From: JAZKFT01 sp043760535
Lineage (GTDB): Bacteria > Bacteroidota > Bacteroidia > Chitinophagales > Chitinophagaceae
Assembly (NCBI GenBank): GCA_043760535.1
Contig: JAYUOV010000323.1
Span: 1-23,675 of the forward strand
Reading direction: 5' to 3'
Length of the DNA: 23,675 bases
Below are positions 7,309 to 13,530 of the stretch, in pieces. Positions within the stretch are counted from its first letter, which is position 1, and every line of letters begins with the position of its first letter. The notes under the pieces are model-generated. The model did no database searches and had not been told where the DNA came from. It saw nothing but the letters and a program-made list of their open reading frames with translations. The position numbers were made by a program, and so were the translations under genes.

Positions 7309-7461
7309 CGTCATTGCGAGAAGGGGTTCTTGACCCGACGTGGCAACCTCCTGGAATTTAAGAATGAGGTTTTAATTTGATACAAATAGGCTAACGAATA
7401 GCCGGGGGATTGCCACACCGCCATACGGCGGCACAGGCGGGCAAGAACCCTTGCAATGACG
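7309..7461. repeat. Family B interspersed element, copy 2 (between nuoL and nuoM), MITE-like
   Basis: CCGTCATTGCGAGAAGGGG and GTTCTTGACCCG on the left face CGGGCAAGAACCCTTGCAATGACG on the right as terminal inverted repeats. The inner arms (CGTGGCAACCTCC / GGGGGATTGCCAC) also pair. It aligns end to end with copy 1 at 4149-4303, about 70-80% identical by eye and most conserved in the arms. It fills most of the 226-bp nuoL-nuoM gap. I see no clear target-site duplication at either copy. Confidence 0.85.
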
Positions 7462-7486
7462 ATAATTTAAAAGCAGAACATAAATC

Positions 7487-8989
7487 ATGAACTTAACCAT
7501 ACTCATCTTACTCCCATTTCTCACTGCCTGTGGCCTGCTTTTTTGCAAAGGCTTAAAGCAGGTTAGGGTGCTGGCATTACTAGGTGCCACAGCACAGTTG
7601 GTGGTGTCATTTGTGTTATTGTTTGCGTTTAACAACGAACGAAAGGCCGGCAATACCGAGCCTATGCTTTTCCAGCAAATACATAGCTGGTACGAGGCGT
7701 GGAATATTAATTATCACGTGGGTGCAGATGGTATTTCGGTATCCATGATTTTGCTAACAGCTTTTGTTATGCTGGCAGCGGTATTGGTTTCGTGGAAAAT
7801 AGAAAAGATGAACAAGGAATTTTTCTTTCTCCTCATGTTTCTCAGCGTAGGTGCTTACGGCTTCTTTATTTCGCTGGATTTATTTACGTTGTTCTTCTTT
7901 TTAGAAGTAGCCGTGATTCCTAAATTTTTACTCATCGGCATTTGGGGCAGTGGCAAAAAAGAATACAGTGCCATGAAGCTGGCTTTGATGCTGATGGCCG
8001 GTTCTGCACTCGTTTTTGTAGGATTGGCCGGTCTTTATTTCAACACCGATACAGGAAGCGGTAATCATACATTCGACTTGTTACAAATTGCCCAATCTCC
8101 CATACCGGCAGAAGCTCAAAAGCTCTTCTTTCCGTTTGCATTTATAGGCTTTGGCATATTTACTGCCCTGTTTCCTTTTCATACATGGGTGCCGGATGGG
8201 CACTCTTCTGCACCCACAGCAGCTTCTATGTTTTTGGCGGGTATTAGTATGAAGCTTGGAGGCTATGGTTGCCTGCGTGTAGCCACTTATTTAATGCCCA
8301 ATGCGGCCGTTAGCTATTCCAACATTATCATCGTATTAGCATGTATTGCTATATTGTACGGCGCCTTTGCCACTATGATGCAGACCGACCTTAAATACAT
8401 CAATGCGTATTCAAGTGTAAGCCATTGTGGCTTTGTGTTGTTAGGCATCGGTATGCTTACCAAAACTGCACTAACCGGTGCCGTAATGCAAATGGTTTCG
8501 CATGGATTAATGACCGCCTTATTTTTTGCCTGCATCGGCATGATATACGACCGAACACATACCCGGCAGGTAAAGCAATTGGGTGGCCTGCTAAAACTAA
8601 TGCCATTTATTTCTACCGTGTTTGTAATAGCTGGTTTATGCTCTTTGGGCTTGCCGGGCTTTAGCGGTTTTGTGGCAGAAATGACGGTGTTCATGGGTTC
8701 TTGGGAACATACGGATGCGTTTTATCGAATCGCAACAATTGTGGCCTGCGCATCTATTGTGGTAACGGCTGTGTACATTTTAAGAGCCGTGGGCAAAGTA
8801 GTTATGGGCCCTGTAGAAACGCCCGAACATAGCTTGCTAACTGATGCTGCCTGGAACGAAAAAGCCGCTGCGGCACTGCTTATTATCGGTATCGTAGCCA
8901 TCGGCGTAGCACCTTTTTGGCTCAATAATTTAATAACACCCGGAACAGAAATAATTATGAAGAATGTAGTAGAAGTAGTAAGGAAATGA
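7487..8989 (+). CDS. nuoM: NADH-quinone oxidoreductase subunit M (complex I ND4/Nqo13, proton-pumping)
   Basis: NuoM is the middle antiporter-like pump of the membrane arm. The 500-residue product shows the family features: TM5 glutamate E140 in FFFLEVAVIPKFLLIG, FPFHTWVPDGHSSAPTAASM at 229-248, TM8 lysine K256 in LAGISMKLGGYG, and a late glutamate in GFSGFVAEMTVFMGSW. In canonical NuoM the TM7 stretch before PxHxW carries an essential lysine (Lys234 in E. coli). Here that stretch reads GFGIFTALFPFHTW with no lysine, F225 sitting at the aligned position. Overall architecture and length are normal, so it is not a decayed gene. ATG at 7487 follows the family B element by 25 bp. Confidence 0.95.
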   Translation: MNLTILILLPFLTACGLLFCKGLKQVRVLALLGATAQLVVSFVLLFAFNNERKAGNTEPMLFQQIHSWYEAWNINYHVGADGISVSMILLTAFVMLAAVLVSWKIEKMNKEFFFLLMFLSVGAYGFFISLDLFTLFFFLEVAVIPKFLLIGIWGSGKKEYSAMKLALMLMAGSALVFVGLAGLYFNTDTGSGNHTFDLLQIAQSPIPAEAQKLFFPFAFIGFGIFTALFPFHTWVPDGHSSAPTAASMFLAGISMKLGGYGCLRVATYLMPNAAVSYSNIIIVLACIAILYGAFATMMQTDLKYINAYSSVSHCGFVLLGIGMLTKTALTGAVMQMVSHGLMTALFFACIGMIYDRTHTRQVKQLGGLLKLMPFISTVFVIAGLCSLGLPGFSGFVAEMTVFMGSWEHTDAFYRIATIVACASIVVTAVYILRAVGKVVMGPVETPEHSLLTDAAWNEKAAAALLIIGIVAIGVAPFWLNNLITPGTEIIMKNVVEVVRK

Positions 8990-9043
8990 TGATTTGCAAG
9001 TAGCGTTTCTTTTGTTCACCAGCAGTTTTAATTCTATTAAACA

Positions 9044-9120
9044 ACATTGGCGAACGTTGTAAATCCCGTAGCATTACGGGACTCCATTCAACAGATTGCT
9101 ACTATAGGGCTTTTATCGGT
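9044..9120 (-). repeat. Family A interspersed repeat, copy 2 (inverted, between nuoM and nuoN)
   Basis: Read on the minus strand, this copy carries GGAGTCCCGTAATGCTACGG, GATTTACAACGTTCGCC and AATG, nearly identical to the copy at 631-690. On the left it also carries GATAAAAGCCCTATAGTAGC, shared with the degenerate copy at 13449-13512. The hairpin is at 9064-9081. It accounts for part of the 227-bp nuoM-nuoN gap. Confidence 0.85.
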
Positions 9121-9134
9121 TAAAAAGTATAAAT

Positions 9135-9180
9135 AGCATTCGTGTCCATTCGTGTAATTCCCCGCAATAAGCGGGGCAGG
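9135..9180 (+). repeat. Dispersed-repeat-like segment with hairpin upstream of nuoN
   Basis: CATTCGTGTCCATTCGTGTA is a short direct duplication (CATTCGTGT twice). It is followed by a perfect CCCCGC-AATAA-GCGGGG hairpin at 9160-9176, 41 bp before the nuoN ATG. There is no T-run after it, so termination is not supported. Confidence 0.5.
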
Positions 9181-9216
9181 CGTGGCAAATAAAAAAAACA
9201 GAAACCCGGTAAAAAA

Positions 9217-10626
9217 ATGTTAGAATATTTACAACTGATGAAACAGGAATTGCTGATAGCAGTAATCATCTTTATCCTTTTGTTCCTCACCATTGGGGCA
9301 AAAGAATGGAAGAACGAACGGCTGCTTGGCCTTGTCAATACTTTACTTTTCATAAACCTTGTGGCTGGTTTTATTTTTCCATCCGAAGGCCAGTTGTTTG
9401 GTGATATGTTTCGCACCAACAGCTTATTGGTTTTCGAAAAAAATATTTTAAATCTGGCTACTTTTCTTATCTCATTACAGGCATCTCACTGGCTGGTAAA
9501 GCATGGGCATGTGGCGGAGTTCTATATGTTGCTGCTCTCTACTTTACTCGGCATGTTCTTTATGCTCAGCAGCCATAATTTATTGATGTTCTATCTGGGG
9601 CTAGAGTTAAGTACCATACCACTTGCAGCCCTCGCCAACTTCGATTTAGACAAACGACGCTCTGCCGAAGCGGCTCTTAAAATGATCGTTTCTTCAGCAT
9701 TTTCTTCTGGCCTGTTATTGTTTGGTATATCCATGATTTATGGCACTTGCGGTACGCTCAATTTTACAGAGTTATCAGCCCTTATCGGAAACAATCCTTT
9801 ACAACTATTTGCCTTCATTTTGCTTATAGCCGGTTTTGGTTTTAAAATCTCAGCAGTACCCTTTCACTTATGGACGGCCGATGTGTATGAAGGGGCGCCG
9901 GTGGCGGTTACCGCTTATTTGTCGGTGGTATCCAAAGGCGCAGTACTGTTTGTTTTTGTTTCGGTTTTATATACTGTATTTCAGCCGGTGGCCGATATTT
10001 GGTATAATATTATTTTCCTACTGTCGGTGGCTACCATGGTAATTGGTAACCTGTTTGCCCTGCGGCAGCAAAGCATGAAACGATTCCTTGCTTTTTCATC
10101 TATTGCACAGGTAGGTTTTATATTGATTGGCATTACTGGCCAATCCGCCAACGGCAGCAGTTCGGTGGTGTATTTTGTGCTGGTGTACATCTTTTCCAAT
10201 CTGGGTGCCTTTGGTGTGGTGAGCTTGGTAAGTGCTTTTACGGGCAAAGAAAATTTGGACGACTACAAAGGCTTTTACAAAACCAATCCGGCGCTGAGTT
10301 GGGTGCTGGCTTTATCCCTTTTTTCTCTGGCTGGCATACCGCCTGCGGCCGGTTTTTTTGGTAAATTTTTTCTGCTACTAGCTGGTGCAGCCAAGGGTAA
10401 TTACTGGCTTATTGGCATAGCAGCACTTAATATGGTGGTATCGCTGTTCTATTATTTAAAAGTGGTAAAGGCCATGTTTATGGATGCCAATGAAAATCCG
10501 ATTGAAACCATAAAACCAAACATTCAACCCAAAATTGCTTTGGTAATTTGTATGGCTGGGGTATTGCTTACCGGTGTTTTAAGCGGTGCTTATGAATATA
10601 TTTTTGGGTTGATGGTGGGGCGCTAA
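9217..10626 (+). CDS. nuoN: NADH-quinone oxidoreductase subunit N (complex I ND2/Nqo14, proton-pumping)
   Basis: NuoN is the proximal antiporter-like pump next to NuoJ and NuoK. The 469-residue product has the conserved glutamate in FYLGLELSTIPLAAL, the TM7 lysine in GFGFKISAVPFHLWTADVYE, the TM8 lysine in YLSVVSKGAVLF, and the late lysine in AGFFGKFFLL. The gene is full length and follows nuoM. ATG at 9217 is preceded by an A-rich run with no Shine-Dalgarno. It is the last recognisable complex I gene; the next plus-strand gene, of unknown function, starts 260 bp further on. Confidence 0.95.
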   Translation: MLEYLQLMKQELLIAVIIFILLFLTIGAKEWKNERLLGLVNTLLFINLVAGFIFPSEGQLFGDMFRTNSLLVFEKNILNLATFLISLQASHWLVKHGHVAEFYMLLLSTLLGMFFMLSSHNLLMFYLGLELSTIPLAALANFDLDKRRSAEAALKMIVSSAFSSGLLLFGISMIYGTCGTLNFTELSALIGNNPLQLFAFILLIAGFGFKISAVPFHLWTADVYEGAPVAVTAYLSVVSKGAVLFVFVSVLYTVFQPVADIWYNIIFLLSVATMVIGNLFALRQQSMKRFLAFSSIAQVGFILIGITGQSANGSSSVVYFVLVYIFSNLGAFGVVSLVSAFTGKENLDDYKGFYKTNPALSWVLALSLFSLAGIPPAAGFFGKFFLLLAGAAKGNYWLIGIAALNMVVSLFYYLKVVKAMFMDANENPIETIKPNIQPKIALVICMAGVLLTGVLSGAYEYIFGLMVGR

Positions 10627-10629
10627 TTT

Positions 10630-10661
10630 ATTTACGATTTACGATTTTGGATTGACGATTT
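10630..10661 (-). repeat. Family D AT-rich array, inverted copy after nuoN
   Basis: TTTACGATTTACGATTTTGG, followed by ATTGACGATTTG, is the reverse complement of the AAATCGTAAATCGT theme. It begins 3 bp after the nuoN stop and faces the direct array at 10836-10879 across a family A repeat. Confidence 0.6.
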
Positions 10662-10699
10662 GTGTATAAGCTTTTATTTTAACGTAAAGTTCAAATGGG

Positions 10700-10798
10700 T
10701 TCAATAGTTGCACAAAATTCGAACGGAGTCCCGTAATGCTACGGGATTAAAAAACGTTCGCCAATGTCGCTTCATCAAGGAACGGTTTTCGCTGGTTT
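10700..10798 (+). repeat. Family A interspersed repeat, copy 3 (after nuoN)
   Basis: GAACGGAGTCCCGTAATGCT starts at 10721, then ACGGGATTAAAAAACGTTCG and CCAATGTCGC. The perfect TCCCGTA/TACGGGA stem is at 10729-10746. Flanking similarity to copy 1 extends left (AATAGTTGCAC) and right (GGTTTTCGCTGG). It is in the same orientation as copy 1. Confidence 0.85.
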
Positions 10799-10835
10799 CA
10801 AAAGCAAAATTTCCAAATAAATAATCAACAGTTGA

Positions 10836-10879
10836 TTGCGATTTTATAAATCGTAAATCTTAAATCGTAAATCACAAAT
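10836..10879 (+). repeat. Family D AT-rich array before the 133-aa gene
   Basis: TTATAAATCGTAAATC, TTAAATCGTAAATCAC and AAATTG form a near-tandem array ending 8 bases before the ATG at 10887. With the inverted array at 10630-10661 it brackets the family A copy, making an inverted-flank arrangement about 250 bp long. Confidence 0.6.
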
Positions 10880-10886
10880 TGTCTTT

Positions 10887-11288
10887 ATGGCTATTAATAA
10901 AAATCACGAATTTGAAGATCTGGAGGGTGTAAAATGTGCCATTGTGGAGAGAAATGCTTCCGCGGATAGGGTGGCTTTTTTACAAAACTTATTGGCATAC
11001 AACAGTTACAAAGTAATAGTAATGGCTTCGCCGCCACCAAAGGCTCCTGCTGCCAAACCCGCACCTGTAGCAGATGTAGCAGTGAAAGACACCACACCTG
11101 CTGCTACTCCGCCACCTCCGCCAGCCACCTTTACCGTAGGTGTTACCGATGTAACCTTTAATGCTGTTAACGCAGTATTCGGAAGATTGCTACATGCCAG
11201 AAACGGGCAGGTGGTTACATTGGCATACTGGCAACAAAAGGCGGCCGTATCATTGGGCGAAGTGCCCTATTTTGAAGAATCAATTTGA
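10887..11288 (+). CDS. Conserved-looking protein of unknown function at the end of the nuo cluster
   Basis: I cannot assign a family. The 133 residues fall into three parts. An N-terminal segment (1-47) rich in charged residues has the look of a small alpha/beta fold (EGVKCAIVERN, FLQNLLAYNSYKVIVMAS). A low-complexity Ala/Pro/Val linker spans 48-80. A C-terminal segment (81-133) contains TFTVGVTDVTFNAVNAVFGR and ends in VTLAYWQQKAAV and GEVPYFEE. There is no signal peptide or membrane helix, so it is probably cytoplasmic. It follows nuoN in the same direction, 260 bp away, and precedes a change of strand. The position suggests, but does not show, a link to complex I. Codon use and start context resemble the nuo genes. 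Confidence 0.75.
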   Translation: MAINKNHEFEDLEGVKCAIVERNASADRVAFLQNLLAYNSYKVIVMASPPPKAPAAKPAPVADVAVKDTTPAATPPPPPATFTVGVTDVTFNAVNAVFGRLLHARNGQVVTLAYWQQKAAVSLGEVPYFEESI

Positions 11289-11306
11289 AAATAAGGCCTT
11301 GTTGAT

Positions 11307-11510
11307 TCATTGTTTGGTCTTGTCATCATAGTAATGACCCAAGCCCAGCATCTGTGCTTGCATGTGTAACTTTTCCTGTTCTGCACGTATTTGTTTATCT
11401 CTAAAATGCCGTACGCGGCTAGTTTGTATAAAATAACCTACTGCAAAACCTACTCCAAAAATAGCTGCAGGATAATAGAAACTACTGAGGCTAATTAAAG
11501 CTAAAGACAT
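11307..11510 (-). CDS. Small membrane protein, tandem paralog 2 (67 aa)
   Basis: A single N-terminal hydrophobic stretch (about residues 4-28, glycine-spaced GVGFAVGYF) is followed by a basic, probably helical tail RVRHFRDKQIRAEQEKLHMQ and a YYD near the C-terminus. The tail matches the neighbour at 11625-11825 at 25 of 31 positions, with a similar layout in the membrane part. No known family is recognised. By the positive-inside rule the tail should be cytoplasmic. It converges with the 133-aa gene, the stop codons being 18 bp apart with no terminator seen between them. The presence of a close paralog supports it as a real gene despite its size. Confidence 0.75.
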   Translation of the reverse strand: MSLALISLSSFYYPAAIFGVGFAVGYFIQTSRVRHFRDKQIRAEQEKLHMQAQMLGLGHYYDDKTKQ

Positions 11511-11624
11511 ATCAATTTCTTTTTCATTGTATTTTTAAACGAGAATGCAATGTGTGATATGTATCGGGTTAGACTAATATTTTTTTAAGTTGTAATTATT
11601 GAATATTATAGAAGACTAGCAATA

Positions 11625-11825
11625 TTAAAGGTTTGTATTGCTATCGTAATAAGCACCCATGCCAAGCATTTCTGCCTGCATTTTTAATTTTTCCTGCTCG
11701 GCTTTTATTTGTTTACGCCTAAAATGCCGTACTCTGTGTACTTGCAACCCAAAACCTATAGCAAAGCCAATGGCAAAAGTAAATCCGAGGTTATAGATGC
11801 CGAGTGTAATAGACGCTAATGCCAT
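11625..11825 (-). CDS. Small membrane protein, tandem paralog 1 (66 aa)
   Basis: The layout is the same as in its downstream neighbour: a hydrophobic, glycine-rich helix (residues 4-28, FAIGFAIGFGL), then RVRHFRRKQIKAEQEKLKMQ, MLGMGAYYD and a short polar end. The tail is amphipathic and highly charged. Substitutions between the two copies are mostly conservative (R/K, Q/E, L/M), as expected of selected proteins and not of chance frames. It starts 46 bp after the glyS stop on the same strand and may be read through from glyS. Function unknown. Confidence 0.77.
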   Translation of the reverse strand: MALASITLGIYNLGFTFAIGFAIGFGLQVHRVRHFRRKQIKAEQEKLKMQAEMLGMGAYYDSNTNL

Positions 11826-11871
11826 ATGTATGGGTTTTGAAGTGTGAGTGCTAAAAGTATAAAATTATCTG

Positions 11872-13335
11872 CTAATTAATGGCATTGTTTATAATTTGCC
11901 TTACATCGCTAAGTGCAACCCGCTCCTGCAACATGGTATCCCTATACCTAATGGTTACAGTATTGTCTTCCTTGGTTTGATGGTCGATAGTTACACAATA
12001 CGGTGTGCCAATAGCATCCATTCTTCTGTACCTTTTACCTATTGCATCTTTCTCTTCGTAAAAGCAATGGAACGCCTGTTTGCATTCGTTCATCAGCCCT
12101 TTTGCTATTTCTGGTAGCCCATCTTTTTTTAATAACGGCAATATAGCCAGTTTTGTTGGGGCTATTTTTAATGGTAATCTTAATACTACCCGACTGTCCT
12201 CGGTTCCATCTTCTTTTAGCCATTTTTCTTCGGCGTAAGATAGGCTTAATATGGTGAGAAAAAGCCTGTCTAAACCCACGGATGTTTCTACCACATACGG
12301 TATGTAATTGCCATAAGGTTTACCATTTTCATCTAGGTCGTTATCAAAGTATTGCATCTTTTTTTTGCTATGCTCCTGGTGTTTGCTAAGGTCGTGGTTG
12401 GTGCGGCTGTGTATGCCTTCAAGCTCCTTCCAGCCAAACGGAAATTCAAATTCTATATCCAAAGCTGCATCTGCGTAGTGTGCCAATTTTATATGGTCGT
12501 GGTAGCGGAGTTTTTCGGCAGGGATGCCCATGCTTACATGCCAGGCTTTGCGGGTTTCTTTCCAATAATTGTACCACTCCATTTGGGTGCCGGGGCGTAC
12601 GAAAAATTGCATTTCCATTTGCTCAAATTCCCGCATCCGAAAGATAAACTGGCGGGCCACAATCTCGTTACGAAAAGCTTTACCGGTTTGGGCAATACCG
12701 AAAGGAATCTTCATCCTTCCTGTTTTCTGTACATTAAGAAAGTTTACAAAAATACCCTGAGCCGTTTCTGGCCTTAAATAAATGGTTTCTGCTTCTTCGG
12801 CTACACTGCCTATTTGGGTGCTGAACATCAGGTTAAATTCCCGAACATCGGTCCAGTTACAGGTTTTGCTGATGCCACATTTAATGCTGTTATTTTCTAT
12901 GAGGCTTTTAAGGCCGGTAAAATTGTTGATGGCAAGTAATGCATCCATATCGGCCAATAATGCTTCGCCGTTCGGGTTGGTGCCGTCCTGTTCTGCCAAT
13001 GTTTCGGCAAAACCTTCTATCAAATGATCTACCCGATACCGCTTGTTGCTGTCCTTGTTATCAATCATTGGGTCGCTGAAATTATCCACGTGGCCACTGG
13101 CTTTCCAGGTGGTGGGGTGCATAAAAATAGCAGCATCAATGCCCACAATATTATTGTCGTTGAGTTGTGTCATACTCTTCCACCACTCGTTGCGGATGTT
13201 TATTTTTAGCTGCGCACCGTTTTGGCCATAATCGTACACGGCGGCCAGGCCATCGTATATCTCACTGCTCTGAAAAATATAGCCATACTCTTTTGCGTGG
13301 CTGATAATGTTTGCGAAATTGTTCTCGTTTGCCAT
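11872..13335 (-). CDS. glyS: Glycyl-tRNA synthetase, alpha2-type (class II)
   Basis: This enzyme charges tRNA-Gly with glycine using ATP. The 487-residue protein is the single-polypeptide dimeric type (as in archaea, eukaryotes and many bacteria), not the alpha/beta tetramer of E. coli. Signatures are SEIYDGLAAVYDYG near the N-terminus, LRPETAQGIFVNF, class II motif 2 around GKAFRNEIVARQFIFRMREF, motif 3 GLDRLFLTIL, and a C-terminal anticodon-binding domain (APTKLAILPLLKKDGLPEIA). The frame is open for 13 codons upstream of the ATG at 13335. That ATG is preferred because MANENNFANIISHAKEYG is the normal N-terminus and a well-matched promoter lies just upstream. Confidence 0.95.
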   Translation of the reverse strand: MANENNFANIISHAKEYGYIFQSSEIYDGLAAVYDYGQNGAQLKINIRNEWWKSMTQLNDNNIVGIDAAIFMHPTTWKASGHVDNFSDPMIDNKDSNKRYRVDHLIEGFAETLAEQDGTNPNGEALLADMDALLAINNFTGLKSLIENNSIKCGISKTCNWTDVREFNLMFSTQIGSVAEEAETIYLRPETAQGIFVNFLNVQKTGRMKIPFGIAQTGKAFRNEIVARQFIFRMREFEQMEMQFFVRPGTQMEWYNYWKETRKAWHVSMGIPAEKLRYHDHIKLAHYADAALDIEFEFPFGWKELEGIHSRTNHDLSKHQEHSKKKMQYFDNDLDENGKPYGNYIPYVVETSVGLDRLFLTILSLSYAEEKWLKEDGTEDSRVVLRLPLKIAPTKLAILPLLKKDGLPEIAKGLMNECKQAFHCFYEEKDAIGKRYRRMDAIGTPYCVTIDHQTKEDNTVTIRYRDTMLQERVALSDVRQIINNAIN

Positions 13336-13342
13336 AGGGCTA

Positions 13343-13375
13343 CAAATGTAAAAGAAATGACGGTCGGTGGCCAAA
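13343..13375 (-). promoter_or_regulatory. Predicted glyS promoter (Bacteroidota type)
   Basis: On the minus strand TACATTTG (13350-13343) matches the -7 consensus TAnnTTTG exactly, and TTTG (13375-13372) matches the -33 element. The spacer is 21 bp, within the usual range. The -7 box ends only 7 bp before the chosen glyS ATG, which implies a very short or absent 5' leader. Confidence 0.6.
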
Positions 13376-13385
13376 TGTTGTTGGG

Positions 13386-13512
13386 GTCATTTGGTCAATA
13401 GTCAATAAGTCAATGGGCAATTTGTATTGACCCAACTGCATACCCCTGATTGGGCGACATTGGCGACGCTCCGTTGAAATGATGTAATGCTATTGGGCTT
13501 TTATCTGCAATA
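13386..13512. repeat. Repeat-rich glyS-LOG spacer with degenerate family A copy 4
   Basis: Two parts are visible. At 13386-13432 an AT-rich block repeats GGTCAATAGTCAATAAGTCA and ends in TGTATTGACCC, partly self-complementary. At 13449-13512, read on the minus strand, is a family A unit: GATAAAAGCCCAATAG, then TTTCAACGGAG joined directly to CGTCGCCAATGTCGCCCAAT. Compared with copies 1-3 it has lost the roughly 20 bp containing the TCCCGTA/TACGGGA hairpin. No gene is supported in this spacer. Confidence 0.7.
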
Positions 13513-13530
13513 ATTATATCTCTATTTTTG

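Noticed and set aside
7372..7653. Minus-strand open frame over family B copy 2 and the start of nuoM
   Set aside because: It is antisense to nuoM and to the repeat. The shared peptide with the 4123-4356 frame is explained by repeat identity.
10836..10879. CRISPR-like array in the AAATCGT repeats
   Set aside because: The units are 7-8 bp and nearly contiguous, with no spacers of constant length and no cas genes nearby.
11289..11306. Terminator between the convergent 133-aa gene and the small membrane protein gene
   Set aside because: The 18-bp interval has no inverted repeat and no T-run.
12352..12777. 141-codon plus-strand frame inside glyS
   Set aside because: It is antisense to conserved class II synthetase motifs and has no recognisable protein features.
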